Positions 1 through 5,259 of a DNA stretch of 5,259 nt are shown here, one piece after another (positions within the stretch are counted from its first letter, which is position 1; each line of letters begins with the position of its first letter). The notes beneath the pieces were generated by a model. That model searched no databases and was not told where the DNA came from. It worked only from the letters and a program-made list of their open reading frames with translations. This DNA comes from Vulcanimicrobiota bacterium. GTDB taxonomy: Bacteria; Vulcanimicrobiota; Vulcanimicrobiia; Vulcanimicrobiales; Vulcanimicrobiaceae. The stretch lies in NCBI GenBank assembly GCA_019245275.1, contig JAFARW010000016.1, positions 1-5,259 on the forward strand. Direction: 5' to 3'. Both the position numbers and the translations under genes were made by a program.

Positions 1-519
1 TTGAAACTGCAGCGCGCCGGCAGCGTGTTTTCCGCCGTTGATCACGTTCATCATCGGCACCGGCAACTCACATGCACTTGGCCCACCAAGATAACGAAAG
101 AGCGGCAGCCCAAGGCTGGATGCGGCGGCGTGTGCGACTGCAAGCGAGACGCCAAGCAACGCGTTCGCGCCGTAGTTGCTCTTGTTCGGTGTGCCGTCGA
201 GCTCCATTAGCCGTTCATCGATCTCGCGCTGCGCGGTGACATCCAGCCCTTCCAATGCGGGCGCTAACACGTCATTAACGGCAACAACCGCTTTCAGAAC
301 GCCCTTCCCGCCGTAGCGCCTCAGATCGCCGTCACGAAGTTCGACGGCTTCATGCGTACCGGTTGAAGCGCCTGATGGAACGAACGCCTCTTCGACGACC
401 CCGAAGTTCGTCGCGACTGAAACGGCAACGGTCGGATTGCCGCGCGAATCGAGAATTTCGCGCGCATGGACACCTTCGATTAGTGGTCGCCCCGACGCGT
501 GCAACGATTGAAGCGACAT
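1..519 (-). CDS. eno: Enolase (phosphopyruvate hydratase), N-terminal 173 residues, cut by the left window edge
   Basis: Enolase interconverts 2-phosphoglycerate and phosphoenolpyruvate in cytoplasmic glycolysis and gluconeogenesis. The visible part covers the N-terminal domain and the beginning of the barrel. REILDSRGNPTV lies at residues 20-31, the mobile ASTG loop at 51-54 (its Ser binds the second Mg in the family), and AVELRDGD at 58-65. NKSNYGANALLGVSLA at 112-127 and the active-site PMMNVINGGKHA at 155-166 follow, with His165 matching the catalytic-site histidine. The catalytic Glu and Lys residues and the rest of the barrel lie outside the window. The ATG start is supported by an AGGAG five bases upstream and by its overlap with the ndk stop codon. 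It gives about nine more N-terminal residues than E. coli enolase. Identity is secure; expression is probably coupled to ndk. Confidence 0.96.
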   Translation of the reverse strand, partial: MSLQSLHASGRPLIEGVHAREILDSRGNPTVAVSVATNFGVVEEAFVPSGASTGTHEAVELRDGDLRRYGGKGVLKAVVAVNDVLAPALEGLDVTAQREIDERLMELDGTPNKSNYGANALLGVSLAVAHAAASSLGLPLFRYLGGPSACELPVPMMNVINGGKHAAGALQFQ

Positions 520-529
520 TAGCGCTCCT
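517..529 (-). promoter_or_regulatory. Ribosome binding site and TAATG stop/start overlap joining ndk to eno
   Basis: On the minus strand AGGAG (525-529) sits inside the last ndk codons, five bases before the eno ATG (517-519). The ndk stop TAA (519-521) shares its final A with that ATG. Such overlaps usually mean translational coupling, so eno and ndk are inferred to be cotranscribed with ndk first. Confidence 0.75.
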
Positions 530-977
530 GAAGCCAGCGCTCGAGGTCGTGCCGCCGGCTCACGTGTTCCTTCGGATCGAAGAAGATCTCGATCTCGCGT
601 TGCGCACTGCTTGCGGAATCGCTACCGTGCACCAAATTGCGGCCGATCGATTGTGCGAGGTCACCGCGAATCGAACCCGGCGTCGCTTGCAACGGATCGG
701 TCGCGCCGATGAGTGCGCGGCACCCTTCGATCGCACTTTCGCCTTCCACACACATCGCCACAACGGGCCCGCTCGTGATGAATTCGACAAGTGCGTCGAA
801 GAACGGTTTGCCGCGATGCTCGTCGTAATGCCGGCGAGCGCGTTCGCCATCAACGTGCATCAGCTTCATCGCAATGATGAGATAACCGCGGCGCTCGAGC
901 CGCGAAACAATCTCGCCGACGAGACCTCGCGACACCGCATCGGGCTTGCAGAGGATTAGCGTGCGTTCGATAGCCAT
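519..977 (-). CDS. ndk: Nucleoside diphosphate kinase
   Basis: This enzyme transfers the gamma-phosphate of ATP to other (deoxy)nucleoside diphosphates through a phosphohistidine, balancing NTP and dNTP pools in the cytoplasm. The product is 152 residues, close to the usual 140-155. It begins MAIERTLILCKPDAV with the conserved Lys11. ATDPLQATPGSIRGD at residues 92-106 is the nucleotide-binding stretch, and RNLVHGSDS at 113-121 carries the phosphorylated His117. Every hallmark residue I can check is present. The ATG at 977 is chosen because family homology begins exactly there. An upstream in-frame ATG (1118) would add 47 residues encoded by intergenic sequence that includes a dispersed repeat. 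No strong Shine-Dalgarno is visible. An out-of-frame ATG lies 11 bases upstream. The gene precedes eno in the same unit. Confidence 0.95.
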   Translation of the reverse strand: MAIERTLILCKPDAVSRGLVGEIVSRLERRGYLIIAMKLMHVDGERARRHYDEHRGKPFFDALVEFITSGPVVAMCVEGESAIEGCRALIGATDPLQATPGSIRGDLAQSIGRNLVHGSDSASSAQREIEIFFDPKEHVSRRHDLERWLQER

Positions 978-1000
978 CGAGCACGCATTAGCGCGCGCAT

Positions 1001-1020
1001 TCCGGTTTGCCTTGTCCGGA
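1001..1020. repeat. Short inverted repeat upstream of ndk
   Basis: TCCGG (1001-1005) and CCGGA (1016-1020) form a perfect 5-base inverted repeat around a 10-base spacer. It starts 24 bases upstream of the ndk start codon in the ndk/birA divergent gap. It could be a small hairpin in the ndk leader or an operator half-site pair. At 5 bp it may also be chance, and nothing identifies a regulator. Confidence 0.3.
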
Positions 1021-1050
1021 GGGTTTGCTCCAGAAGGGATGCGCGGGTTG

Positions 1051-1074
1051 CACTTCGACAAGCTCAGTGTGACA
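1051..1074. repeat. Dispersed-repeat copy with TTCGACAAGCTCAGTGTGAC core
   Basis: The stretch matches a short sequence that I recognise as scattered through many bacterial genomes, especially from uncultured phyla. When wrongly translated it yields peptides such as VTLSLSK, as on the minus strand here. CACT (1051-1054) and AGTG (1066-1069) make a short inverted pair at its ends. It lies between the divergent ndk and birA genes, or inside the birA 5' end if an upstream start is used. Only one copy is visible in this window, so recognition rests on memory of the motif and not on local repetition. Confidence 0.55.
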
Positions 1075-1101
1075 AGCCACGATTCATTCGAGAGCACACG
1101 C

Positions 1102-1848
1102 GTGGCGCTCGCTGACACGCTCTTTCGCGACGTGCGCTACATCCCCGAAACAGGCAGCACGAACGCCGATGCACTGAAATTGCTCGAACAACCGGAGCGC
1201 AACGCCGGCACGACGATTGTCACCGATTTCCAACATCATGGCCGAGGACGCCGCGGACGCGAGTGGATCGCTGCACCCGGCTCGGCGCTACTTTTTACGA
1301 CGATCCTGCCAATGACGCTCGACGCTGCGATACTCTGGGCGATTCCTTTTTGGTGCGGGCTGGCAGTCAAAGAAGCACTGGCGCTGCACCATGTTGAGAC
1401 GCAACTTCAATGGCCGAACGATCTACTGCTCCATAAGAAAAAAGTCGCCGGTATTCTCTGCGTTTCACGAGGAGTAGGTGGACGCGCGTGGGCGGCGTGC
1501 GGCGTCGGCGTCAACGCCACGCGTGCGGCAGGTGCGGCGTACAATCGTATCGATCCGCCCCCGGCGTTCTTAAGCGATGCAACGCAAATTGATCGCGCCG
1601 ACCTACTGACGGCGATTCTTCGGCAGTTCGCGGAGTCGCTGCGTGATTTGGGGGATGGTGATCTCATCGCCCATCGTTGGGAACGTGCAGCTGAACTAAG
1701 CGGGACGGCCTATCGCTTGCTGGTCGACGGAGAAGCGGAGCCGATTGAAGCCACGGCCCAACGTCTCGGGAGCCAAGGCACGCTTATCGTCTGCTGCAAC
1801 GGCAAGGAACGCGAGATTGCGTTCGCCGACGCGCGCGTTCTGCGCTAG
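1102..1848 (+). CDS. birA: Biotin--[acetyl-CoA-carboxylase] ligase, single-function (no DNA-binding domain)
   Basis: Biotin protein ligase makes biotinyl-5'-AMP and transfers biotin to a lysine of the biotin carboxyl carrier, feeding acetyl-CoA carboxylase and fatty-acid synthesis. With the GTG start used here the product is 248 residues. ETGSTN is at 16-21, the biotinyl-AMP loop GRGRRGREW at 47-55 and WPNDLLLHKKKVAGIL at 104-119 (Lys114 probably being the catalytic lysine). GVGVN is at 134-138, and a small C-terminal domain follows from about 205. No N-terminal helix-turn-helix precedes ETGSTN, so it should not repress biotin genes. Two variations are visible: the usual Q-T-A before GRGR is QHH, and the glutamate common after GIL is absent. 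The start is uncertain: GTG 1069, ATG 1039 and ATG 946 are in frame, but they run into the repeat or overlap ndk. Confidence 0.9.
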   Translation: MALADTLFRDVRYIPETGSTNADALKLLEQPERNAGTTIVTDFQHHGRGRRGREWIAAPGSALLFTTILPMTLDAAILWAIPFWCGLAVKEALALHHVETQLQWPNDLLLHKKKVAGILCVSRGVGGRAWAACGVGVNATRAAGAAYNRIDPPPAFLSDATQIDRADLLTAILRQFAESLRDLGDGDLIAHRWERAAELSGTAYRLLVDGEAEPIEATAQRLGSQGTLIVCCNGKEREIAFADARVLR

Positions 1849-1857
1849 TGTACTAGC
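1844..1857. other. 14-base inverted repeat spanning two convergent stop codons
   Basis: GCTAGT (1844-1849) and ACTAGC (1852-1857) are perfect inverted copies around two bases. They contain the TAG stop of birA (1846-1848) and, on the other strand, the TAG stop of the archaemetzincin homologue (1853-1855). There is no T-run on either side, so I do not call it a terminator. Two facing TAG codons account for part of the symmetry. Confidence 0.3.
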
Positions 1858-2389
1858 TTCGTTCGGCGCGACTGCGCTTGTCGCACTGTTCGCAGAAGTG
1901 CGACATCTTGTTGTCGGTCTCGAACACCGAAGATGAGTGATGCATCGCACAACGCGCGTCGTAACACGCCTTGAGTCCCATCGCCCGGCCCAGTCCGCAA
2001 ACCGCTTCTTTCAAAACGCGCTGGAAGAGGAGATTTTGGTCTGCTTCTTCGCCGTAGAACTCGCCGCGCAGGCGGTGCAGCGACACAACCGCCACGGCGG
2101 ATTGCCGGTCCGCGTCTCCAAATAAGAAGCGATGGCCGGTTTTGTAGAGATCGTATTCCGTGATCGCCAACCGTAGGCCGTCGTCGACCGGGGCCGCGCG
2201 TATAATGCGTGATACAAGTGAATTGACGAACATTTGACTGCGCTGGCTGTTCAGCGCGCCGCTCGGCACGTCCAACCGGTCGCCGATCGAGAACGTGGTG
2301 ATGAATCGTTCTTCTAGGCAGAAGGATAGGCGGGAAAGGAAGGCGCGATCGATTGCATTGATCGGCACAATAAAAATCCGACGCGGCAT
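1853..2389 (-). CDS. Archaemetzincin (peptidase M54) homologue with the catalytic zinc site lost
   Basis: The 178-residue product has archaemetzincin length and order. An N-terminal MPRRIFIVPI strand, YDLYKTGHRFLFGDAD at 79-94, VVSLHRLRGEFYG at 101-113 and LLFQRVLKEAV at 120-130 lead into the zinc region. Family members carry HExxHxxGxxHC there. Here it reads CGLGRAMGLKAC (131-142), so His131, Glu132, His135 and His141 are replaced by Cys, Gly, Arg and Ala. The spacing glycine (138) and the Met-turn methionine (149) remain. So do the four cysteines of the second, structural zinc site (142, 147, 166, 169). The protein should therefore fold and bind one zinc but not hydrolyse peptides by the known mechanism. 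The reading frame is intact. The ATG at 2389 is chosen because homology starts there; an in-frame ATG at 2455 would add 22 residues. No clear Shine-Dalgarno is visible. The gene is divergent from acpS and convergent with birA. Confidence 0.85.
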   Translation of the reverse strand: MPRRIFIVPINAIDRAFLSRLSFCLEERFITTFSIGDRLDVPSGALNSQRSQMFVNSLVSRIIRAAPVDDGLRLAITEYDLYKTGHRFLFGDADRQSAVAVVSLHRLRGEFYGEEADQNLLFQRVLKEAVCGLGRAMGLKACYDARCAMHHSSSVFETDNKMSHFCEQCDKRSRAERS

Positions 2390-2453
2390 GTCGGAGCGCC
2401 ATCTTCGCCGCACGCGAACGGAAAACCGCTCGACTGGCAGAACCCTTGGGCGC

Positions 2454-2819
2454 ATGATCGTCGGGCTCGGTTTCGATGTCGCCGATGTTGCGCGTTATCA
2501 GTTCGATCGGCGCAAGCTGGAATGGTTCGCGCGCAAAATCTATACCGAGGAAGAAGTCGGCTACGCGATGCGCAAACGGAACCGCGCCGAACGATTCGCG
2601 GGCTTCTTTGCGGCAAAAGAAGCGGCGCGCAAAGCCTTTGGCCATGCGATTCCCTGGCGTCAGATCGGGGTCTCGCATGAACCCAGCGGCAAACCGATTT
2701 TACAGCTTTTCGGCAGAGCGCGAACGCTTCTCGAACGCCGCGGTGTCACCGCGGTCCACCTGACGATCACCCATACTGCGGCGCTGGCGGCCGCAATCGT
2801 GATCCTGGAGCGCACATGA
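2454..2819 (+). CDS. acpS: Holo-[acyl-carrier-protein] synthase
   Basis: AcpS moves 4'-phosphopantetheine from coenzyme A onto a serine of apo-ACP, activating fatty-acid synthesis. The 121-residue product is typical in size for the trimeric AcpS type. MIVGLGFDVADVAR opens it with the Mg-binding Asp8. IYTEEEVGYA is at 29-38, and RFAGFFAAKEAARKAFG at 47-63 includes Glu56, the second metal ligand, next to Lys55. SGKPILQLFG at 78-87 and HLTITHT at 102-108 complete the family pattern. The ATG at 2454 is chosen because MIVGLGFD is the canonical N-terminus. The frame is open further upstream (ATG 2295), but that part is antisense to the archaemetzincin homologue and unlike AcpS. The stop overlaps the next gene's start as ATGA. 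No strong Shine-Dalgarno is seen. Lying beside an NAD(P)HX repair gene is common for acpS. Confidence 0.95.
   Translation: MIVGLGFDVADVARYQFDRRKLEWFARKIYTEEEVGYAMRKRNRAERFAGFFAAKEAARKAFGHAIPWRQIGVSHEPSGKPILQLFGRARTLLERRGVTAVHLTITHTAALAAAIVILERT
2807..2819 (+). promoter_or_regulatory. Ribosome binding site and ATGA overlap joining acpS to the NAD(P)HX repair gene
   Basis: GGAG (2807-2810) lies five bases before the ATG at 2816. The acpS stop TGA (2817-2819) overlaps that ATG as ATGA. This fixes the downstream start and indicates coupled translation. Confidence 0.75.
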
Positions 2820-4357
2820 TCCGCGTTTTGACGCCGTCGCAGATGCGCGATGCGGACCAAAGCGCATTCGAGACGATCGGCGAGAGTGCGCTCATGCAAA
2901 ATGCCGGAAACCGCGTCGCGGCTGCTGCGTTGCGCTATGCAGGCGACGGCACAATCGTCGCGTTCGCGGGCCCGGGCAATAATGGCGGCGATGCCTTTGC
3001 GGCCTGCGCCGCTATTCGGCGAAGTTTTGCGCCGCGACCGTGCGTCATCTACGCAAATGAAGAGCGCAAAATTTCCGCGGCACGACGTGATGCTGAATCG
3101 GCGGCCGCAGCCGCGGGAGTCGAGCGCCACCCGTTACCGCAAAGCGAGAGCGATGCTGCAAGTGCGTTGCACGAAGCGGGCCTCGCGCTCGACGGCCTCT
3201 TCGGAACGTCAAGTCGCCTGCCGATCGGCGATCCGTATCGCGCAATCATTCGAGCGCTAAATGCGGCGGATGTTCCAACGCTCGCAATTGATATCCCAAG
3301 TGGAATCGACGCGCTGACCGGCGGCGTTGACGAGATCGTCGTGCGCGCGCGCGCAACAGTGACGTTAGCTGCGCTCAAGCCGGGAGTGCTATTGGACCCC
3401 GCGCGTTCGTCAGTCGGCGATCTGATCTTGGCCGAGATCGGCATCACCGATGCCCAACTTGTTGCGCAGGTTCAGGGCTATGCCACGATGGACACGGACG
3501 AACTGCTTTCGTTGCTGCCGAAGCGCGCGCCGAGCGCAGACAAGCGTGCCGCTGGCGCACCCTTCATAATCGCGGGCTCGCAGCAGTTTCCGGGCGCGGC
3601 CGTGCTTTGTGCTCGCGCCGCAGCTCGCGCCGGTGCAGGGTACGTGACCGTTGCGACAAGTTCCAAAGCCGCGCCGACCTTGCGCGCGCATCTCGTCGAG
3701 CAAGTCGTGACTGAGATTGCCGACCACGCGCAGGTCGAAGACGCCATCGAAGGTTTGCTCGACACGGCAAAACATTGCTCGGCGGTAGGCATCGGACCGG
3801 GGCTCGGGCTCGATGGGCGCACCGGCGAAATCGTCTGCGGTTTCCTTGCCAAAACCGAGCTCCCGTTTGTCGCTGATGCAAGCGCGCTTTTCCACTTCGC
3901 AAAGCATCTCGACCTTTTGAAGACGCCGCGCGCCGTCATCACGCCGCACGCGGGAGAGTTTGCACGGCTGAGCGGACGCGGCACCTTGCGCGACGAGGAT
4001 CGCGTTTCGCGCTTGCGCGACTTCGTCGAGCGCACGCAATGCACGACGCTACTCAAAGGCCGTACCACGCTGGTCTACGATGGAACGACGCTGCACCTGA
4101 ATCTTTCAGGAACCTCTGCGTTGGCGACCGCCGGTACCGGCGATGTGCTGACGGGGATCATCGCGACGCTGCTTTCACAAGGCCTTGCGCCGGTCGATGC
4201 GGCACGTGCAGGCGCCTACTGGCACGGTCTCGCCGCCCAGCATTGCGCGAAGACTCGCACGCGCGGTGTCATGGCAGGCGATCTGCCGGACGCGTTCGCT
4301 GACGCGCTTTCCGCTGCGCCTGAATCCGCGGATTTGTGGCTTGTGTTTAAGGCGTAG
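2816..4357 (+). CDS. nnr: Bifunctional NAD(P)H-hydrate epimerase / ADP-dependent NAD(P)H-hydrate dehydratase
   Basis: The protein repairs NADHX and NADPHX, hydrated and inactive forms of the cofactors. The N-terminal epimerase (YjeF_N) half interconverts the R and S forms, and the C-terminal ribokinase-like half dehydrates the S form using ADP. The 513 residues match the usual fused form (E. coli YjeF/Nnr). In the epimerase half, AGPGNNGGDAFAA is at 51-63, LDGLFGTS at 125-132 with the likely catalytic Asp126, and AIDIPSGIDALTGG at 157-170. In the dehydratase half, FIIAGSQQFPGAAVL is at 250-264, VGIGPGLG at 324-331 and ITPHAGEFARLSG at 375-387. LLKGRTTLV follows at 412-420 and ATAGTGDVLTGIIA at 437-450 with the catalytic Asp443. 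A usual His-Lys before the first dehydratase strand is Asp-Lys here (242-243). Both halves look active. It lies in a row with acpS and the SRAP gene. Confidence 0.96.
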   Translation: MIRVLTPSQMRDADQSAFETIGESALMQNAGNRVAAAALRYAGDGTIVAFAGPGNNGGDAFAACAAIRRSFAPRPCVIYANEERKISAARRDAESAAAAAGVERHPLPQSESDAASALHEAGLALDGLFGTSSRLPIGDPYRAIIRALNAADVPTLAIDIPSGIDALTGGVDEIVVRARATVTLAALKPGVLLDPARSSVGDLILAEIGITDAQLVAQVQGYATMDTDELLSLLPKRAPSADKRAAGAPFIIAGSQQFPGAAVLCARAAARAGAGYVTVATSSKAAPTLRAHLVEQVVTEIADHAQVEDAIEGLLDTAKHCSAVGIGPGLGLDGRTGEIVCGFLAKTELPFVADASALFHFAKHLDLLKTPRAVITPHAGEFARLSGRGTLRDEDRVSRLRDFVERTQCTTLLKGRTTLVYDGTTLHLNLSGTSALATAGTGDVLTGIIATLLSQGLAPVDAARAGAYWHGLAAQHCAKTRTRGVMAGDLPDAFADALSAAPESADLWLVFKA

Positions 4358-4359
4358 TT

Positions 4360-5016
4360 ATGTGTGGCCGATTCTCATTGACGCAGCGGCTCGAGGTGCT
4401 CGAGCGGATCTTCAAAGCGAAAGCGCGCGCGCTCGGCGGACAGAAAGCGCGCTACAACATTGCGCCAACCCAGCCCGTCCTAGCCATCTGCCAAGATGAT
4501 CCGAATGCAATCGTCGAGCTCGAATGGGGCATTACGATCTATCCGAATGACGAGCCGCCGCGCACACTCGTTAACGCGAAGGCGGAGACGCTGCAACAGC
4601 GACCGTCATATGCCCAAGCTTTTGCAGGCCGGCGATGTCTCGTGCTCGCGGACGGCTTCTTCGAATGGGAATCACGCGCTGGAAGGCGTTATCCGCACTA
4701 CTATCGTTTGCGCAGCAACGAGCCCTTTGCTTTCGCCGGCGTCTACGATCAAGAAGGCACCGAGCGGCGTTGCGTGATCGTCACAACAGATTCGAACGCC
4801 ATCGTTGCTCCGGTCCACGATCGGATGCCCGTCATTCTCGAAGCTCCGCGGGCGTGGCTGACAGAGGATGATCCAAGCGAATTACAGGCAATGCTGCGGC
4901 CGATCGCGAGTTCCGAGCTCGAAAGTTGCACCGTTAATCCGATCGTCAACACGCCGGAGGTCGATTCGCCCAAGTGCATCGAGCCGTACGAGCCAAAAGA
5001 ACTTAAACTGTTTTAG
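4360..5016 (+). CDS. yedK: SRAP-domain abasic-site DNA-protein crosslink protein (YedK/HMCES family)
   Basis: SRAP proteins bind abasic sites in single-stranded DNA and form a covalent thiazolidine link through Cys2, shielding the lesion. They can also reverse it. The 218-residue product has every key residue: Cys2 after a removable Met (MCGRF), NIAPTQPV at 33-40, VNAKAET at 71-77 with Asn72, GFFEWE at 99-104 with Glu102, and VHDRMPVIL at 152-160 with His153. By position these match Cys2, Asn75, Glu105 and His160 of E. coli YedK. The segment after WG (residues 57-70) differs from the common WGLIPSW form. The start is fixed by the catalytic Cys2; AAGG (4349-4352) lies seven bases upstream. It begins two bases after the NAD(P)HX repair gene, so it is probably in the same operon. 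SOS control is not evident. Confidence 0.95.
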   Translation: MCGRFSLTQRLEVLERIFKAKARALGGQKARYNIAPTQPVLAICQDDPNAIVELEWGITIYPNDEPPRTLVNAKAETLQQRPSYAQAFAGRRCLVLADGFFEWESRAGRRYPHYYRLRSNEPFAFAGVYDQEGTERRCVIVTTDSNAIVAPVHDRMPVILEAPRAWLTEDDPSELQAMLRPIASSELESCTVNPIVNTPEVDSPKCIEPYEPKELKLF

Positions 5017-5030
5017 CTTCGAGTTAAACG

Positions 5031-5259
5031 ATGGCCGCTAATCGGTTCACGATCAGGCTACTGTCGTCGAATGACATTCATCTCATGGAAGCAATGTTGA
5101 CAATGTTCGGCGACGCCTTTGGAGATAAGGACACCTATAACAGCGCTCGGCCGGACAGTAACTATTTAGCGGAGCTACTGGGCCGTGAGAACTTCATTGC
5201 GCTCGTTGCGTTAAGCGATGAAGTGGTCATCGGAGGATTGGCGGCGTATGTGCTTGATA
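5031..5259 (+). CDS. GNAT acetyltransferase resembling AAC(3)-I aminoglycoside 3-N-acetyltransferases, cut by the right window edge
   Basis: Seventy-six codons are visible with no stop before the window ends. The pattern MEAMLTMFGDAFGDKDTY (19-36), PDSNYLAELLG (41-51), FIALVAL (55-61) and VVIGGLAAYVL (65-75) follows the N-terminal half of the AAC(3)-I family. Enzymes in that family acetylate gentamicin or fortimicin at the 3-amino group using acetyl-CoA. The acetyl-CoA-binding pyrophosphate loop would lie beyond the edge, so function is inferred from the N-terminal half alone. The ATG is 14 bases after the yedK stop, with only a weak GAG upstream. By hand count 117 of 229 bases are G or C (51%), lower than the nearby genes (55-63% in lines I checked). 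This could mean transfer, but the sample is short. Many chromosomal members have no proven resistance role. Confidence 0.8.
   Translation, partial: MAANRFTIRLLSSNDIHLMEAMLTMFGDAFGDKDTYNSARPDSNYLAELLGRENFIALVALSDEVVIGGLAAYVLD

Noticed and set aside
363..959. A 198-codon plus-strand open frame opposite eno and ndk
   Set aside because: It lies antisense to two securely identified genes, and its translation is Arg/Ala-rich with no recognisable motif; it is a shadow frame typical of GC-rich DNA.
978..1118. N-terminal extension of ndk to an upstream in-frame ATG at 1118
   Set aside because: The added 47 residues come from the intergenic repeat and show no family similarity; NDK homology starts at MAIERT.
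2295..2453. N-terminal extension of acpS to ATG 2295
   Set aside because: The extra 53 residues are basic, unlike any AcpS, and antisense to the archaemetzincin homologue; canonical AcpS starts at MIVGLGFD.
2390..2453. Divergent promoter between the archaemetzincin homologue and acpS
   Set aside because: A promoter is expected here on context, but I found no convincing -35/-10 pair on either strand, so I do not report one.
1845..2678. A 277-codon minus-strand open frame overlapping the archaemetzincin homologue in another frame
   Set aside because: It is Arg/Pro-rich low-complexity translation, whereas the frame at 1853-2389 carries the M54 family pattern; it also runs antisense through acpS.
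3410..4039. A 209-codon minus-strand open frame opposite the NAD(P)HX repair gene
   Set aside because: The plus-strand gene is intact with both catalytic halves, and the antisense translation shows no domain. The same holds for the overlapping 3478-4068 and 3049-3447 frames.
5017..5259. Integron cassette or mobile element carrying the AAC(3)-I-like gene
   Set aside because: No attC-like inverted repeat, transposase or direct repeat is visible before the gene, and the downstream side is outside the window.

Overview
The window is densely packed bacterial chromosomal DNA, moderately GC-rich (about 58-60% in the stretches I counted by hand). It holds eight protein-coding genes and almost no intergenic space. 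The genes are ordinary housekeeping or damage-repair functions, apart from one odd metallopeptidase homologue. I saw no RNA gene, CRISPR array, insertion sequence or replication origin. The host cannot be named from this sequence. Bacterial enolase/NDK/AcpS sequences, an archaemetzincin homologue and a short dispersed repeat that I recall from many uncultured-lineage genomes (core TTCGACAAGCTCAG) would fit a little-studied GC-rich phylum, but this is only a weak inference.

Layout. Positions 1-977 are a minus-strand pair: ndk (nucleoside diphosphate kinase) followed by eno (enolase, its 3' part outside the window). They are joined by a TAATG stop/start overlap. A 124-base divergent gap (978-1101) holds a small inverted repeat and one copy of the dispersed repeat. 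Next comes a plus-strand biotin protein ligase without a DNA-binding domain (about 1102-1848). It converges, with four bases between the stop codons, on a minus-strand archaemetzincin (peptidase M54) homologue (1853-2389). That protein has lost all the catalytic zinc ligands but kept the four cysteines of the structural zinc site. From 2454 to the right edge everything reads on the plus strand in a tight row: acpS (phosphopantetheinyl transferase), a fused NAD(P)HX epimerase/dehydratase overlapping acpS by ATGA, a SRAP/YedK abasic-site protein two bases further on, and the start of an AAC(3)-I-like GNAT acetyltransferase cut by the window end.

How they fit together. acpS and the birA-type ligase attach the two prosthetic groups needed for fatty-acid synthesis (phosphopantetheine on ACP, biotin on the carboxyl carrier). 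acpS next to the NAD(P)HX repair gene is a common bacterial arrangement. The NAD(P)HX repair enzyme and the SRAP protein both deal with spontaneous chemical damage, to nicotinamide cofactors and to DNA respectively. The most interesting item is the catalytically degenerate yet intact archaemetzincin homologue. Second are the AAC(3)-I-like gene at the right edge and the dispersed repeat between ndk and birA.
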